This document shows positions 52,194 through 63,942 of a DNA stretch of 64,000 nucleotides, piece by piece. The position numbers and the translations under genes were made by a program. The stretch covers positions 20,143,231-20,207,230 of the forward strand of contig OX463815.1 in NCBI GenBank assembly GCA_949825045.1. Reading direction: 5' to 3'. Each line of letters begins with the position of its first letter. Positions within the stretch are counted from its first letter, which is position 1. The notes under the pieces are model-generated. The model was not told the origin of the DNA and searched no databases. It worked only from the letters and a program-made list of their open reading frames with translations. Source of the stretch: Argyresthia goedartella. Taxonomy: Eukaryota > Arthropoda > Insecta > Lepidoptera > Argyresthiidae.

Positions 52194-52673
52194 GCCCGAG
52201 ATCAGACCTTCATATAACGTTATTATTCTCATAACGTTATGCATCATAGCGCTATGGAAGGCGTCTTATAACGTTATAATTCCATAACGTTACGTGATAC
52301 GGCTATAACGTTATTATCTTAGTTTTACAGCGCTATATTCAGTAGCGCTACGCACAACATAACATTATAAATAACGTTATCCATGACGTTATAGGGCATC
52401 CTTTTCACGCCCACACTCCATCGTTATAGTCCATCTTTTTCACGCATCGCGCGCGTGATTAGTGTAGGTACCTAAACAACATACAGCAGACAGCGTACGG
52501 CAACAGCGCAATAACTTTAGTCATAACGTTATTTTGATTTCGTTATGTTTCTCTTACAGTTTTGTTATCATAACGTTATTATAGCACTACAATAACGAAA
52601 CGAATTGATTATAACGCTACATAACACAATAGAGCGTTATATTTTATAACGTTATGAAGGTCTGCCCGAGATC
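52194..52673. mobile_element. Palindrome-packed non-autonomous element with 10-bp target duplication
   Basis: The element at 52204-52663 (460 bp) has short inverted ends (AGACCTTCAT... and its inverse) and is flanked by a perfect 10-bp direct duplication GCCCGAGATC (52194-52203 and 52664-52673). It contains eight exact copies of the self-complementary decamer ATAACGTTAT (52214, 52231, 52268, 52305, 52371, 52523, 52570, 52646), plus near copies and the related AGCGCTAT. No frame is coding. A 9-10 bp duplication suggests a MULE-type mover. Confidence 0.85.
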
Positions 52674-52891
52674 GACGAAACTGGCTGTGGTTCGGATCTC
52701 AAAGTGCTCTACAACGAGTACTACTGCAGCTACAATTACTCAAACAGTTCCTCGGGTAGAGGTTCCTGACATATTTACTCGTGTACATGAATGAGGCTGA
52801 ATTCTAGTTAATAGGTTTGGATAAGCTTGACTATCAGCCTGATAAGGTTAAATGCACTGTCAGTGACGTCATTGTTAGAGAACAATGCACA

Positions 52892-53215
52892 TGTCAACGT
52901 GAGATTGTCAAAACCGTTAGTTATTAAACTAACGTTTTTTTTCTCGTTAGAAGGTCAACTATCTTAGCATACGCTTACTGTATGACGCGTTAGTTGATAA
53001 ACTAACGATCAAAACCGTTAAGTAGTAAACTGGTTGAAACTTGAATTGCAAAGGAAATACAAAGGCAAACACTGCGGTAGCTTAGGTGAAGACTAGACGA
53101 ATAGTCTTCATGTAAAGTTGACATGTAAGATTTAAAAAAATGTCAATTCTAAACCCGTTCTAAATTCTAAAGCGTTAGTTTATCAACTGACGGTTTTGAC
53201 TATCTTACGGTGACA
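52892..53215 (-). mobile_element. MITE-A, copy 3
   Basis: Left end TGTCAACGTGAGATTGTCA with ACCGTTAGTTATTAAACTAACG; right end CGGTTTTGACTATCTTACGGTGACA. Interior GAAGACTAGACGAATAGTCTTCATG is a shortened form of the internal hairpin. Same orientation as the copy at 38000-38302. Confidence 0.8.
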
Positions 53216-53252
53216 CATACATATTATGGGAAAAAGGGAAATATTAAACTGC

Positions 53253-53798
53253 ACATCAAAAATACTGATTTGCACAGCACATATCAGGGCAAAATGCTGC
53301 GGTAGCTAGGTGAAGGGTAAAAAGGAGGTGAGCGAAGCGAAGCGCCTTTTATCCTTCGTGTTAGGTTTAACATGTAAGAACAACAAAAAGACGCGCGCCT
53401 ACATGATTCCGCGATTAATAAATAGTCTACCCACAGATGTTATTAATTCACTTTCACCAAAAAATATTAATTATAGACTTAAAAATTACTTTTCCTCCCT
53501 AGTCCCTCCCTAACCCTGCCCATACTTTTAAATAGTTCATGTGTTATTTGGTTTTGTAATAGTTAATGTAATAATATTTATGTCCTACTTACTCATATCA
53601 AATATTTAAGTTAGCGTAAGCACGGATCCACGAACAAACCTACATGGTTTCTGTGGGTCCTACAGACTGCAAATTGATTTTTTTCTTGTTTATAATAAAT
53701 AACTAAAAAAAAATTAAATAAAATAAAATAAATACATAAAATACATAAAACGTGTTTTGTTGATCCTTTTTTACTGTGCAAATCAGTATTTTTGATGT
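53253..53798 (-). mobile_element. Inverted-repeat element with a LINE fragment inserted
   Basis: Perfect 25-bp inverted ends (53253-53277 and 53774-53798). The interior from about 53295 to 53370 (GCGGTAGCTAGGTGAAG, GTGAGCGAAGCGAAGCG, CTTCGTGTTAGGTTTAACATG) is homologous to MITE-A although the ends are unrelated to MITE-A ends. The rest, about 53380-53745, is a LINE 3' fragment. Confidence 0.75.
53385..53745 (+). pseudogene. LINE 3' fragment (end of reverse-transcriptase ORF plus tail)
   Basis: The end of a frame reads KTRAYMIPRLINSLPTDVI and then KNINYRLKNYFSSLVPP to a stop at 53513. This is the pattern at the C-terminus of Jockey/CR1 LINEs, where a 'PR..N.LP.D' motif precedes a helix ending 'LK..L'. 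It is followed by a roughly 200-bp 3' region and an A-rich tail of AAATAA-type repeats (53690-53745). The upstream part of the 67-codon frame (53310-53384) belongs to the host element and is not LINE coding. Severe 5' truncation is usual for LINE insertions. Confidence 0.6.
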
Positions 53799-53804
53799 TC
53801 GATT

Positions 53805-55350
53805 ATATACTAGCCCAGGAAAAACAGTGTCTACTGAGCTTTAAAAATGTAGTAATAATTGCTAGCGTGCCTATTTAAAGACCTTTGATTTGATTTGATT
53901 TGATTTGTCGTATTTATCACGCACAGAGTGTTTTCGACGAAGTTGTCAACATGTTGTTAACTTTAAATATTTATCGTTAATGCAAATAGCTTTAGATTTG
54001 TAGACATTCCCTTTCTTTTTAATTTACGAAAAATGAGTGTCAGTTTTCAGTCCAAAAACTCTGTGAAAATGTTTTTTATTACCTTAATGCACTTACTGAA
54101 GGCAATCCACATATGTACCGTAATATTATCATTGATTTGTATATAAAATGGTTTAAATAAAACTAATTCCGACAAGTAATATATAATTTAGATTTATGAA
54201 TTTTCATTTGGAATACAACACCAACGCAAAATGTCGTTTATTTTATATATTTCTGCCAATTGCTGCAAAAAGTTATAAATAGTTATACAAGAATAGACAA
54301 GTCTAGACAAGAAATGTGGGTATATTTCCAACGCCTCGATAACATTATATGATTTGTGTAGGAAATACAAAATCACTCACAATATCGAGCCAGTTATCAA
54401 CACACCCCAAATACGGATAATTTTTCACCACACCGTTAACTCCGCTGAATTGATTGGCAACACAATAAGCTGCAAGTTAAGCGTTGCCAAGTAACATTGA
54501 ACCACTTGCTTCAAGCGTTGAGCGGCTCGGCTGAAGCGACCGCTCTTGAATATGCATGAAACGAGCTAGGGATGAGGGAATAGGTTCGAAACTGCGCTAC
54601 GTAGTCAGTGACACAATCAGTGTAGGCTAAAAATAAATAAATATGCGCGATGCACTGCGCTACACTTTTTTAAAAAGGCAGCAAATAGCGATGGAGACTG
54701 CTGCTCAAATAAGTTGGTTCTAAAATGTATTTTCAGTTGATCAAATAACAACCACGGACATGGCAAAAAGGAGTATGGGTGAACATTTAAATTACTGTAA
54801 GGCCCACTATTTATAAGGCGAATCAATACTATTATTTAAATACCTTTGACAATTCTATATGAAGTATGGAGTTGTCAAATTAGTTAGGTAAACCATGCCT
54901 TTGAGCTTTTTACCAAACCCGTACATTCTCTTTTTTTTGCTTAATGTTTTGTGAAATAATTATTGTTCTAACTCATTACTCGTTAAAAGTGGATCAAGTC
55001 AGCTCACTTTAAAGTATTTATACTCACTGGGATACCTACGTTCGGTAGATCAAGTACAATACGTCGAATACTTCTTGCTCCAGCTGGTTTGAGCTGTTAT
55101 TTCAATCAACCGATATTAATCTTACTTGTCGCAACTCGAGTTAAACTGTCAACTCAAAATCATGTCTGAATTATTCAGTCTGTCTCATGTCTGATATAGA
55201 AAGTAGTAGGAGACAAAGCTTATGCTATTTAAATATGTCGCCTGAGATTTAGATGGATAAATGTAATTATTGAGGCCGACCGATAGAAAATGAGCTAACA
55301 CTCATATTTAGCAACTATGACGTCAAAACATAAAACAATCATTTATAAAC
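53805..55350. other. Non-coding stretch
   Basis: A (TGATT)n run lies at 53887-53909. Nothing else was recognised. Confidence 0.5.
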
Positions 55351-55354
55351 AGGA

Positions 55355-55500
55355 AAAAACATTGCATTGATACCCTGAGTTGTAAGAACCAGAAACAGCG
55401 ACGTCACATACATATAAACACCCAAGACCTTTTTGTATCAGTCGGGATTCGAGCAATACTGGTTCCGTACATATGTTGTAAAGGAGGACATCGACCCGAG
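55355..55500 (-). mobile_element. Diverged tRNA-derived SINE
   Basis: The complement matches the body words GTGACGTCGCTGTTTCTGGTT and the GGTTCTTACAACTCAGGGTATC step of the family at 26691-26903; the head (around 55440-55490) is badly decayed. Confidence 0.6.
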
Positions 55501-55504
55501 ATTA

Positions 55505-58195
55505 GTTATTGACTCGCCTTTTATCTTTCAGGCCTTTGACAACACAGTTATAGTTATTGTGTTAAATTAACAACGTCAACTGTTCTTATATGATACGTCT
55601 CAAAGTGGCACATTCAATGCCCTTGACTCGCAAAAGCTCGATTCATCAAGAGCTTAGCCAAAGCTTAAGCACACAATTCGCTTTTGTCGGGATTTTTACG
55701 CTTCTCGTGTGTGCGGCGCTTCGTGTATGATTTTAGTGTCTTGGATATTCATTGTTGGACTGTTGGTTATAATTGACTATAGTTTGCAAAAAATTAAATA
55801 ACACAGTTCGAATACCTTATGGATTTGTAATCAAATTTATACTTTATTGCACAAAAATAGAATTAAAACAGAAACTAGGTGTACAAAGGCGAGCTTATCT
55901 CTAAAAAGAGATTTCTTCCAGCATACCTAATATGGACAGAATACATGAAAGAACAGGTAGATCTATGTGCACAACTTTAAAATATTAAAATAATAAACTA
56001 CTTACTAATATGTACATAAATGCATAATATCAATACAAATAGACAAAATTATACTACTGAATATATATCAAAGCAATATACCTACATAAGTCTAGTATGT
56101 AAGAGAAAGAAATGTTGTTAGCATCTTCTTATTTGAAAAAGTTTTTTTAAGCCACTGACGATTATTCCTTACTGTCGCTCGTCGATTTTGCTGACGACTC
56201 CAATCTCAGCTAGTGATTACTTTAGATCGTTGAAGTATCTAAATATCTTAAACGTTTATAATCCGGTTATTTGTAAAAAAAAAACCTCGCCTTCATACAG
56301 CGATTTAAATGTTTGGAGCTAACCAATAAATTGAGTTTTCAGTGCGGTTGTATTTCACCGACTTCGGCTCGAGAAATTAGGGGGGTATTTTATTAAATTG
56401 TTTCGTATTGCTTCACTTTACCCGGACGAGGGAAACTCAATTGAGTAGGAAATCTTTCATAATAAAAGCGACTCGGTTCTTCGGTCCGCGGTCTGGAAGG
56501 GATGCGGTGGGTCAGTCTGGGAACAAAGCAATTTTCGTGACGGCAGTTTGGAGGCAGGAGGGGATGAGCCCAGTTCTCTCTCTCCGGCGTGATAAGCCCG
56601 CAGCTGTACTGTTTCTTTCACACGGCCCGGGTAACACTTTCTTGCAAATACAATTATTTACCTTTTTAAAAGGGCTTGGTTGTTGTTAAACGGCTTTAAG
56701 GACGGGGACGCGAGGACAAGGAGATGTAATGATTTGAAATGACAAATTCCGAAAAGGATTTCTGCGTATGCAACATTAACTCGTGCATAATTATCCTTTT
56801 TCAATATATGATTGTTTAAACTTCGCAGCGCTAATCCACAGATTTAGTCTTTACAAAGTCGGAAAATTAACAAAGTAGCTACACAGATGGAGAAGAACAA
56901 TCAGTATTCAGTAAGCCGTATAATCTTGAGCGTTGATTTCCATAATCACACCGTCTGCCTGCCGGATCATTTACATCCGCCGTATCAACTCATTTGTATA
57001 GTAGCTTACCCGTGCTATAGAGATGAATACCGTGCTATAAAGATGAACACCCAAGGGTATTACAATGTACACTGGAATTCAGGCGAAGTTGGATTGAGAT
57101 GGAATGTGGTTTTACAACCATGCATTCGATCTTGATTAATGTATTAGTACGCTCGTACGAGTATGTATGTATACGTACATTAGTAATTTTTTACACGTAG
57201 CTACGTTTATTTTACCAAACGTGATAGATACGTTTCGAATCAAGTGGGCTTCGCGATACTTAGCCCAATTTTATAACCTAGCTAAAGTCTATCCTATAAC
57301 TAGCTGCAAAAAAGTAAAAAACGGTGATACCGTTGTAAAATTTATAAGAAGTGACACTCGGTAATATTTTTAATCGTTGATGAAGAACTTGTTTGACCAA
57401 AAACCATATTTATTCCAAACATTGTTTTATAACTTACTAGCTGTCCATGGTGCGGCTTCGCAATGCGTTTTTCGTATTCCCGCCATAAAACTATTCGTTT
57501 GTCATTTTAGAGGCACCTTCATAGGATTCTAAAATCCCTACCGACATTATCGGCTCGTTGTTGAGCATAATACGCATCAGACCTCAGATTAACGAAACTC
57601 TTTGCTTACAAACTTTATTCATCGCACTTTCAAACTAAGTTCCGCTACCAACAAAGAGGTTGAATGTAGTAAATTCATTAATCAGCGACGAAGGAGTATA
57701 ACTGATATACATATATATGGCTACCAACGCCATGTAGCGAAAGAGGCTGAACTTTCCACACAAAATATGATGCGATTTTTTGGCTGTTTCTTTGCGTTGT
57801 TCGTAATATTATTTCTATCTAAACCTCCTCTGGACTGAGTAGCATGAAACCTAATAGGAATTATACAAAGCGATTATATAACCTATAACTATTCATTTTA
57901 GAGATTTAGTAAGACTAACGTACAGCGATTCTTTTTATAAGCAGGTATTGATATATAGATAGATAGAATACAAGAAAAAAATACCAATAATATAAAGGTA
58001 GCACACACAGTTTTTTTTTTCGTAAGTTAAATGGTATTATTTTGTTTTTATGAATTGACAACACGTGAGGCCGCGTCCACACTGAACTGTATAGTTTAAT
58101 GCAATATAGCTGGACTATTTGATAAATTATAGTTTTCATATTTATAATTAATGTAGGAACATATTTATTTCAGTTTTAAAAAGAACAATAATTGA
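55505..58195. other. Long non-coding stretch
   Basis: No credible gene. Frames at 56408-56689 (93 codons, GC-richer), 56887-57135, 57167-57364 and 57602-57838 show no recognisable domains. Low-complexity TATATAG runs lie near 57940-57970. Confidence 0.45.
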
Positions 58196-58690
58196 CCGAG
58201 CGAGCGAAGCAAGCCAAGCGTCTCAGTTCAGGATTGGGCAAAAGTGCTTTCGTTTGTCCAGATGTGTGTGCGAATGTTCTCCTCTACAGGCCGCATTTCT
58301 CAACTGATTCTCGTGAATTTTCATGAGCAGATTCGATAATTAAAGTTAATAACTATTCAGTTTTTGGAAACTTTTCGAAATGGCGGAGATATGGGGTTGA
58401 AAATGTAAAAAAATCCGCTACAGCCAAGACAGCTAACCAGATTTTAACAAATGAGGTGTCGTTGGATTGGTGAAAACCGTAAGTTTGACATTAGCTGTAT
58501 AATTTCAGTAAACAGTTAATAAGTTGGATTTTGGATCGCTAAATGTAGTTCACAAAGTTATTGGTGTGACTTCTTTCATACCCCATGCATGTGCATGCAT
58601 ACGTGCGTAACCAGGTCGATTTATAAGTTTGTTTGTGGTATTGAAAGAAAATGCAGTCGGATTAAAACTTCAAGGGGTGGGGGTTTGATC
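58196..58690 (+). repeat. Family L-like repeat, diverged
   Basis: CGTAACCAGGTCGATTTATA and GTTTGTTTGTGGTATTGAAAG (58608-58650) match the family L copy at 33960-34020. The start is marked by GACCGAGCGAGCGAAGC at 58194. Limits are uncertain. Confidence 0.45.
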
Positions 58691-58694
58691 CCTC

Positions 58695-59885
58695 GCATCA
58701 ACGAAACGACAAAAAAAAATATTAAAAATGCAAATTTCCTGCGACGCTCGCCAGATCTACAGCTCACAGAGCCAGTGGTATAAATATCAATAAGTGCACT
58801 ACATTCGTTTAAGTCGTGTTTTATGTGTGGCATTGAATATCAGAAGACATTTTTCGTAGGTAAGATTTTAACGTATTCACGTATAGTTGCTTAAACTGAT
58901 CAGCCTTCACGGATATGTTTAAAAGTAAAACGGGTTAACAGTTCGGCCGTCTCAGGTTCGCGGAAATATTCGTCATTACGTCAAATACGTCATTTCTAAA
59001 ATATACCAATCTAGTACAGAAGCGAGGTTCCCAATCAAATATACAGACATTAACTAAGCATGCAGAGACAAACCTTTCATTATGTCTCCCTTTGGTTGTC
59101 ACCACGTTGGCAAACATTTCAACATGAAATAATTCCGATAGTTTTGAATTGATGTCATAGAAATTACTGTTTCTTCATGAATCAGTCCTTCAACCAAAAT
59201 ATGTTTCATCTTTATTGGAGGGGGGTACCAGGTTTCATACATTTTTGTCTGTCATCGGTTTTAGTCGGTTTGACATGACGGTAGTGTTTCCTATCCATAT
59301 CCTATCCCACTATTGAAAACATCATAATCTTCATCCGCGGTTTGCGACATCTGCACACTGGTCTAAACGCTCAAAAGTTCGCGACGCAGTGTGCCCACAA
59401 GCCGCCACAAGCGCAACTGACTACGCTCGCTACAGATTACCGCTGATGTGACATTATAGAACATTACTGAAGACGCCGGGAGAGAAGGGTTTGCCGTCTG
59501 AGGGGAGGCCGGATAGTGATACGAAGCCGGCAAAAAACAAATTCAAGTTTAAAAATACTACTAATCGTAAGTTGCATAGGCCCCCGTTGATGTCTTTTGC
59601 TTTGAGCATAAAATAAAAAAAAAATACTTCCCGGCCTAGGCCTGCAATGTTGTATGACATTCCTTTACAGTTCTCTCGAGTTGCGCGGCCCGAAACGTGA
59701 TACTTCCAAGCTTGTTATAGCGCACGTAATGACGACATTTCATTGCATGTTCGAGAAAATATTATTTTGTCGATAACCAATGTAAATGAGTAGAAATTAA
59801 TTAACTTAAATCTTCAGCAAAAACATTGACTTCGCCGTTGATCAGCTGCCCTGAAAAAAGTACTGGATATTTGTGATATCATAAC
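58695..59885. other. Non-coding stretch
   Basis: Nothing recognised. Short frames at 58589-58783, 58621-58833, 58935-59117 and 59454-59660 are unsupported. Confidence 0.45.
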
Positions 59886-59889
59886 ATTT

Positions 59890-60065
59890 ACCTACAGGCA
59901 TACAGGCCCCACACTAGGATACCCTGTGTCGTGGGATCCGAAACAGCAACATCGCAAATATGTAAACATCCAAGAGTTTTTTTTATACTCCCCGAGATTC
60001 AAACCCAGGATCTCTCACTTGGGAAGCGCAGCCTCGACCCCAACACTACAGAATCAATCTCACAC
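59890..60065 (-). mobile_element. tRNA-derived SINE, reverse orientation
   Basis: GGCCCCACACTAGGATACCC, then TGTGTCGTGGGATCCGAAAC and a decayed head (GATTCAAACCCAGGATC, CTCACTTGGGAAGCGCAG). Same family as 26691-26903. Confidence 0.75.
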
Positions 60066-60069
60066 ATAA

Positions 60070-61090
60070 TGAGAAGATACATTTAAAATGCTTCTATGTT
60101 ACTCATCCCAATTACACAGCGTAACCTAATCCAAACTAAACTAATCTAATCTACCCTAAACTAACCTAACCATACCATCCTATAAATTCCTATACCACGA
60201 CACCTAAGCAAGTTACTAATAAAATAGTGGGTGTAATTCTGAAGGCGTCAAAACTTACTAACTAGCGAACTTCTCAAGGTAAAGTTATGCGACGAAGACG
60301 GTATACTTTAGCTATCTTTTATCTGACGCTTTTGCGATCCCTTTCTCTTTGGTTTATAACTAATTTATAAGATTAGCAATAACCTCAATTTGTACCGTTA
60401 ATAACCTGAAAAAAGATTCTTCAAACGCCAAATACCTAAAGATGACCGTGGCCGTCGCGTCATTGTCACTGAGCGGTCATTGTGCTAGCACAATTGGGCC
60501 CCTGACAGCATGAAATCCAATAACTATCATGCGGTATCCACAAGTTCTACCTTTAAATTAGTTTATTTAATTAGTTTAGCTGTGACGCCTCTGGAATCGG
60601 TTCAATAGTTAACTTAATTAATCTATACATACCTTTTGCTATCCATCTTACAAATAATAAAAAAGGCTGTTAAAACTAAGATATACAGTGATCTTCGTTC
60701 GCCAATCTTACTAACCGGTCGGTGTCATCGATGTGACGTGTCATTTGTGGGACACCCTGTATCATCCGAAATGTGGAGGAATATTTCCTCACGTCCACAG
60801 CAAATACTTGGTTCCCACAGCACTGCACGGTCCGCTAGGTAGTGTTAACGGTAAACAAATCAACACCAAATTTTCGGGCTATTAAAAGAGAAAATTTCAA
60901 AGTGCGGTGAAATATATGAAAACACGGGACATCTGTTAAATTAATCTAGTTGATAGACCGCTATTAATTAAAAATTGAATATGGAATACAATTATTACTT
61001 GGCAATAAGAAACCAATTCCAGATAATGATTTTCCTTTATTGTGACATGCTGTTCCTATTTACTTATTCTATCTCCATATTCAGGTAGTT
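60070..61090. other. Non-coding stretch with CTAA-rich segment
   Basis: 60119-60170 is rich in CTAATC/CTAAAC words without regular periodicity. Nothing else was recognised. Confidence 0.45.
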
Positions 61091-61091
61091 T

Positions 61092-61190
61092 CTTCGCTTC
61101 GCTCACCCCCTTTACCCTTCACCTAAGCTACCGCAATGTTTTTCCATCTTGTTTTCCAACACGCCGGCTTTCGGTAAGACAGATTGTTTA
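61092..61190 (+). repeat. MITE-A interior fragment
   Basis: CTTCGCTTCGCTCACCCCC, TTTACCCTTCACCTAAGCTACC and GCAATGTTTTTCC match, in orientation, the interior of the MITE-A-like elements; no ends were seen. Confidence 0.6.
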
Positions 61191-61331
61191 ACGTTTTCGA
61201 TGATGCTTTATTTAAATCAAAATGCTAGTGGCTTGGGTAAACGGCGGCATCTAATTAACGGTCTAAAGAGTTAGTTAAGGGTCTGATTTAACCTATCAAT
61301 TGCGACATATATACTAAATGATATGGCACAA

Positions 61332-61412
61332 GACCAGGGGTTGGCGCTATAGAGAAGAGGCCTTTGCCCAGCAGTGGGTTAATGTGGGCTGAGGATGATG
61401 ATGATGATGATA
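61332..61412 (+). repeat. LINE 3'-end fragment with GATG tail
   Basis: GACCAGGGGTTGGCGCTATAG, AGAGGCCTTTGCCCAGCAG, TGGGTTAATGTGGGCTGAGG and then GATGATGATGATGATGA. This is the familiar 3' end of a common lepidopteran LINE. Confidence 0.8.
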
Positions 61413-61414
61413 AA

Positions 61415-61990
61415 CAAAACCTCTAAGGTTACAATAGTACCGTTACATAACAATGAAACAACTTCTTTCGTACCACGTACTGAAATAACTAAACCTATCT
61501 CCAACCATTTTGCAGATTGTGGTTACATAGTATCTCTAGTTCTCTATACGAGGGCAATTTCGATTTTCCTGTGTACGTGTACTCTCGTGATTTGTTGCTT
61601 GCAATAGCAGCCCCTCTATTTGGCCGGCTAACATGTTTATGTGACTTCGTAATTGTTTAATTTTCAATTAGTAATATTTTCCTCACTTCTTCTTACTGTT
61701 GAACAGTAACTACAGTTCCATTTTTCACTCGAGTCAGAAAATCTTAGTAACTTACATTTCTTCAGGCATTTTTACACTCTCATGTTATAAATGGATCTAC
61801 GAATACTTATATAAGTTGTAGTTATGTTAGTTTCATTGCTACTTTATGGGGTGCTGTCGGGAAATGAAAACCTTATTTATGGTAGACCTTTCCTCTATCA
61901 ATCTGTCTGACCCTGTTCTATTGCGATTGTTAGGTAACGGAAGTGGATACATGAATATAAAAATATTTGTACTCTTTTGTAGGAATAGAT
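61415..61990. other. Non-coding stretch
   Basis: Nothing recognised. Confidence 0.45.
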
Positions 61991-62285
61991 ATGTCACCGT
62001 AAGATTGTCAAAACAGTTAGTTTATAAACTAACGCGTTAGTTTGTATACCATCGACAAATTGTAAACCAGACCGACAGGGTTTACAATTTACGTTTCTTT
62101 TGTTCTTACATGTCAACCTAACACGAAGACTATTCGGGGGCTTTGCTGCGCTCGCCCCCTCTATTTATATATATTTCCTTTGCAATTCAAGTTTGAAATA
62201 GTTCAAAATTTAACGGTTTTATTACAAACTAACGACTCATATCGTAAGCAGTACGGTATGGTTTACAATTTATCGATAGTTTGTT

Positions 62286-62529
62286 TGCCAGAGGCAATTA
62301 TAAGGAGAGCGACATCTTCGGGAGAAAAGTAAAAGGCTTGAGATGCGCGCAAATACGAGACTATAATAGACTAATTTATAATAGGAAATCCTAGCTTATA
62401 TACTAGGTTGGTACATGTTATTAATGACGTGCATAAGACATAGTGCGTGATGAATGAACCTTATCTGTGACGGTCGTCAACTTATCTTAACATTACGTGA
62501 AAATATGACTAACATAGTCGACCGGCACA
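62286..62529 (-). repeat. 3' LTR of the small LTR element
   Basis: 244 bp, matching 63693-63942 apart from about six substitutions and one 6-bp length difference (GAATGAACC versus GAATATAAATATACC). Confidence 0.85.
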
Positions 62530-63455
62530 GATACTCCCCCCTTTAGGGAAAAAAATAAATGAATTTACTTATAACAATGGAAAAATCTAAATTAGATACC
62601 GTAAAAAACTTATATCAACTGCAATAATAACTAGTAGTATTTTAATAAACATAAATCAGACAGTAATAGCGCATACTTCAACTTAATCTAAAGGTAAATC
62701 TTACACGAATAAGAAAAATAAAGGAACTACGGTTATGTGAATTCTACATAAGTTTAAAGAATTACTTAATATTTACCTACAGGCAAGTCTTGTACCTGGC
62801 CGCATACTACATAAAATAAACTAAAAACTGGAAAACAGAAAAACACTAGGAAAATGGGGCTTCGCGGTTAGTAAACTAACCTAACCTATAACTGGAAAAG
62901 ATCCGCAGGAGAGTCGTCTGATGCTGCAGCCGCCCATGTTTTTCAGGAATCGATGAGTCAATTTACATCGCACGTCGTTGAAGTTGTAATCACTGTTTGT
63001 TTATAATTGCGACCGTACCTACACAAGGATGATTGTGCTGAATCAGCGTCAGCATTAAATCTGTAGGCAGTCAATGATCTAGTACGTCATATGTACGTGC
63101 GTGCTCTTCACTCTTGAGTGAATATTAAGTTGTCGATTGATGAAATTTGTGTGCCTAAAAACCTTGGGATTTGGCAACATAGGGCACATCTTGTACACCA
63201 ATCGTTTATATATATATATAACTCTCTCTCTCTCTTCAGTGATTTGATTATTCTTCGTGCGATGTTCTTCCTGGATGATTTCAATATTCGTTGAATTAGG
63301 TATATAGATGATGTTTCAATACTCTTCTGGGGGCTGGAACGGCTTCCTATGTCTTGAACTTGAAAAAGCTGCTTGCTGTGAATGAATTTGCCGACGCGTT
63401 GCTGCTGGTGCGAGCTCTATTTTGATAAATCAGCAGTCAGCTGACTATCGGTTCA

Positions 63456-63644
63456 TTATTCTTGCGGTTTCTTGAGTTCGATGCGGGAAATCAAATTTTC
63501 AAAGTTTTCAAATCTGGTCCGGTCATGGCTTGCTTGATGTCGTCTTGGTTGCCGAAGTCGGGGCTCGGCGATCTTGGACGAAGTGCTTCTTGCTTGCACT
63601 TCTAGGGTGGCAGCACACGGAGTTTTCTTCGCGGCTGGGTCCAT
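63456..63644 (-). CDS. Short unidentified frame after the primer-binding site
   Basis: 62 codons from an ATG 48 bases inside the 5' LTR. Arg/Lys-rich (PRLRQPRRHQASHDRTRF) and without recognised domains. By position it could be what is left of a gag N-terminus, but there is no zinc knuckle. The (TA)n and (CT)n runs at 63208-63237 lie further downstream in the same element. Confidence 0.25.
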   Translation of the reverse strand: MDPAAKKTPCAATLEVQARSTSSKIAEPRLRQPRRHQASHDRTRFENFENLISRIELKKPQE

Positions 63645-63692
63645 GCTGCTACTACCGAAGGTTGCTGATATTCAGAAGTCGGGTCACCACTT

Positions 63693-63942
63693 TGCCAGAG
63701 GCAATTATAAGGAGAGCGACATCTTCGGGAGTAAAGTAAAAGGCTTGAGATGCGCGCAAATACGAGACTATACTAGACTAATTTATTATAGGAAATCCTA
63801 GCTTATATACTAGGTTGGTACATGTTATTAATGACGTGCATAAGACATAGTGCGTGATGAATATAAATATACCTCATCTGTAACGGTCGTCAACTTATCT
63901 TAACATTACGTGAAAATATGACTAACATAGTCGACCGGCACA
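63693..63942 (-). repeat. 5' LTR of the small LTR element
   Basis: 250 bp, starting TGTGCCGGTCGAC on the coding strand. A TATA-like stretch at the TTATATACTAGG region (63803-63814) may be part of its promoter, though that is inference. Confidence 0.85.

Larger units (their letters stand above)
62286..63942 (-). mobile_element. Small non-autonomous LTR retrotransposon
   Basis: Two nearly identical LTRs (62286-62529 and 63693-63942) flank 1163 bp without polymerase or integrase coding. On the minus strand the LTR starts TGTGCC and ends GGCA. The primer-binding site TGGTGACCCG begins three bases after the 5' LTR (63689 leftward), and a purine tract AAAGGGGGGAG (complement of 62533-62543) precedes the 3' LTR. 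GTTTGT on both sides fits a target duplication within about a base. It would depend on proteins of an autonomous relative. Confidence 0.85.

Noticed and set aside
52201..52660. CRISPR-like array of ATAACGTTAT repeats
   Set aside because: The spacing is irregular, the repeat is a 10-base palindrome and the context is eukaryotic. The target duplication identifies it as a mobile element.
56408..56689. 93-codon frame in a GC-richer patch as a host gene
   Set aside because: No recognisable domain, splice sites or start context; composition alone is not enough.
60119..60170. CTAA/CCTAA-rich run resembling insect telomere repeats (TTAGG)
   Set aside because: The words are irregular (CTAATC, CTAAAC, CTAACC) with no five-base periodicity, and only a few units are exact. 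It reads as low-complexity DNA.
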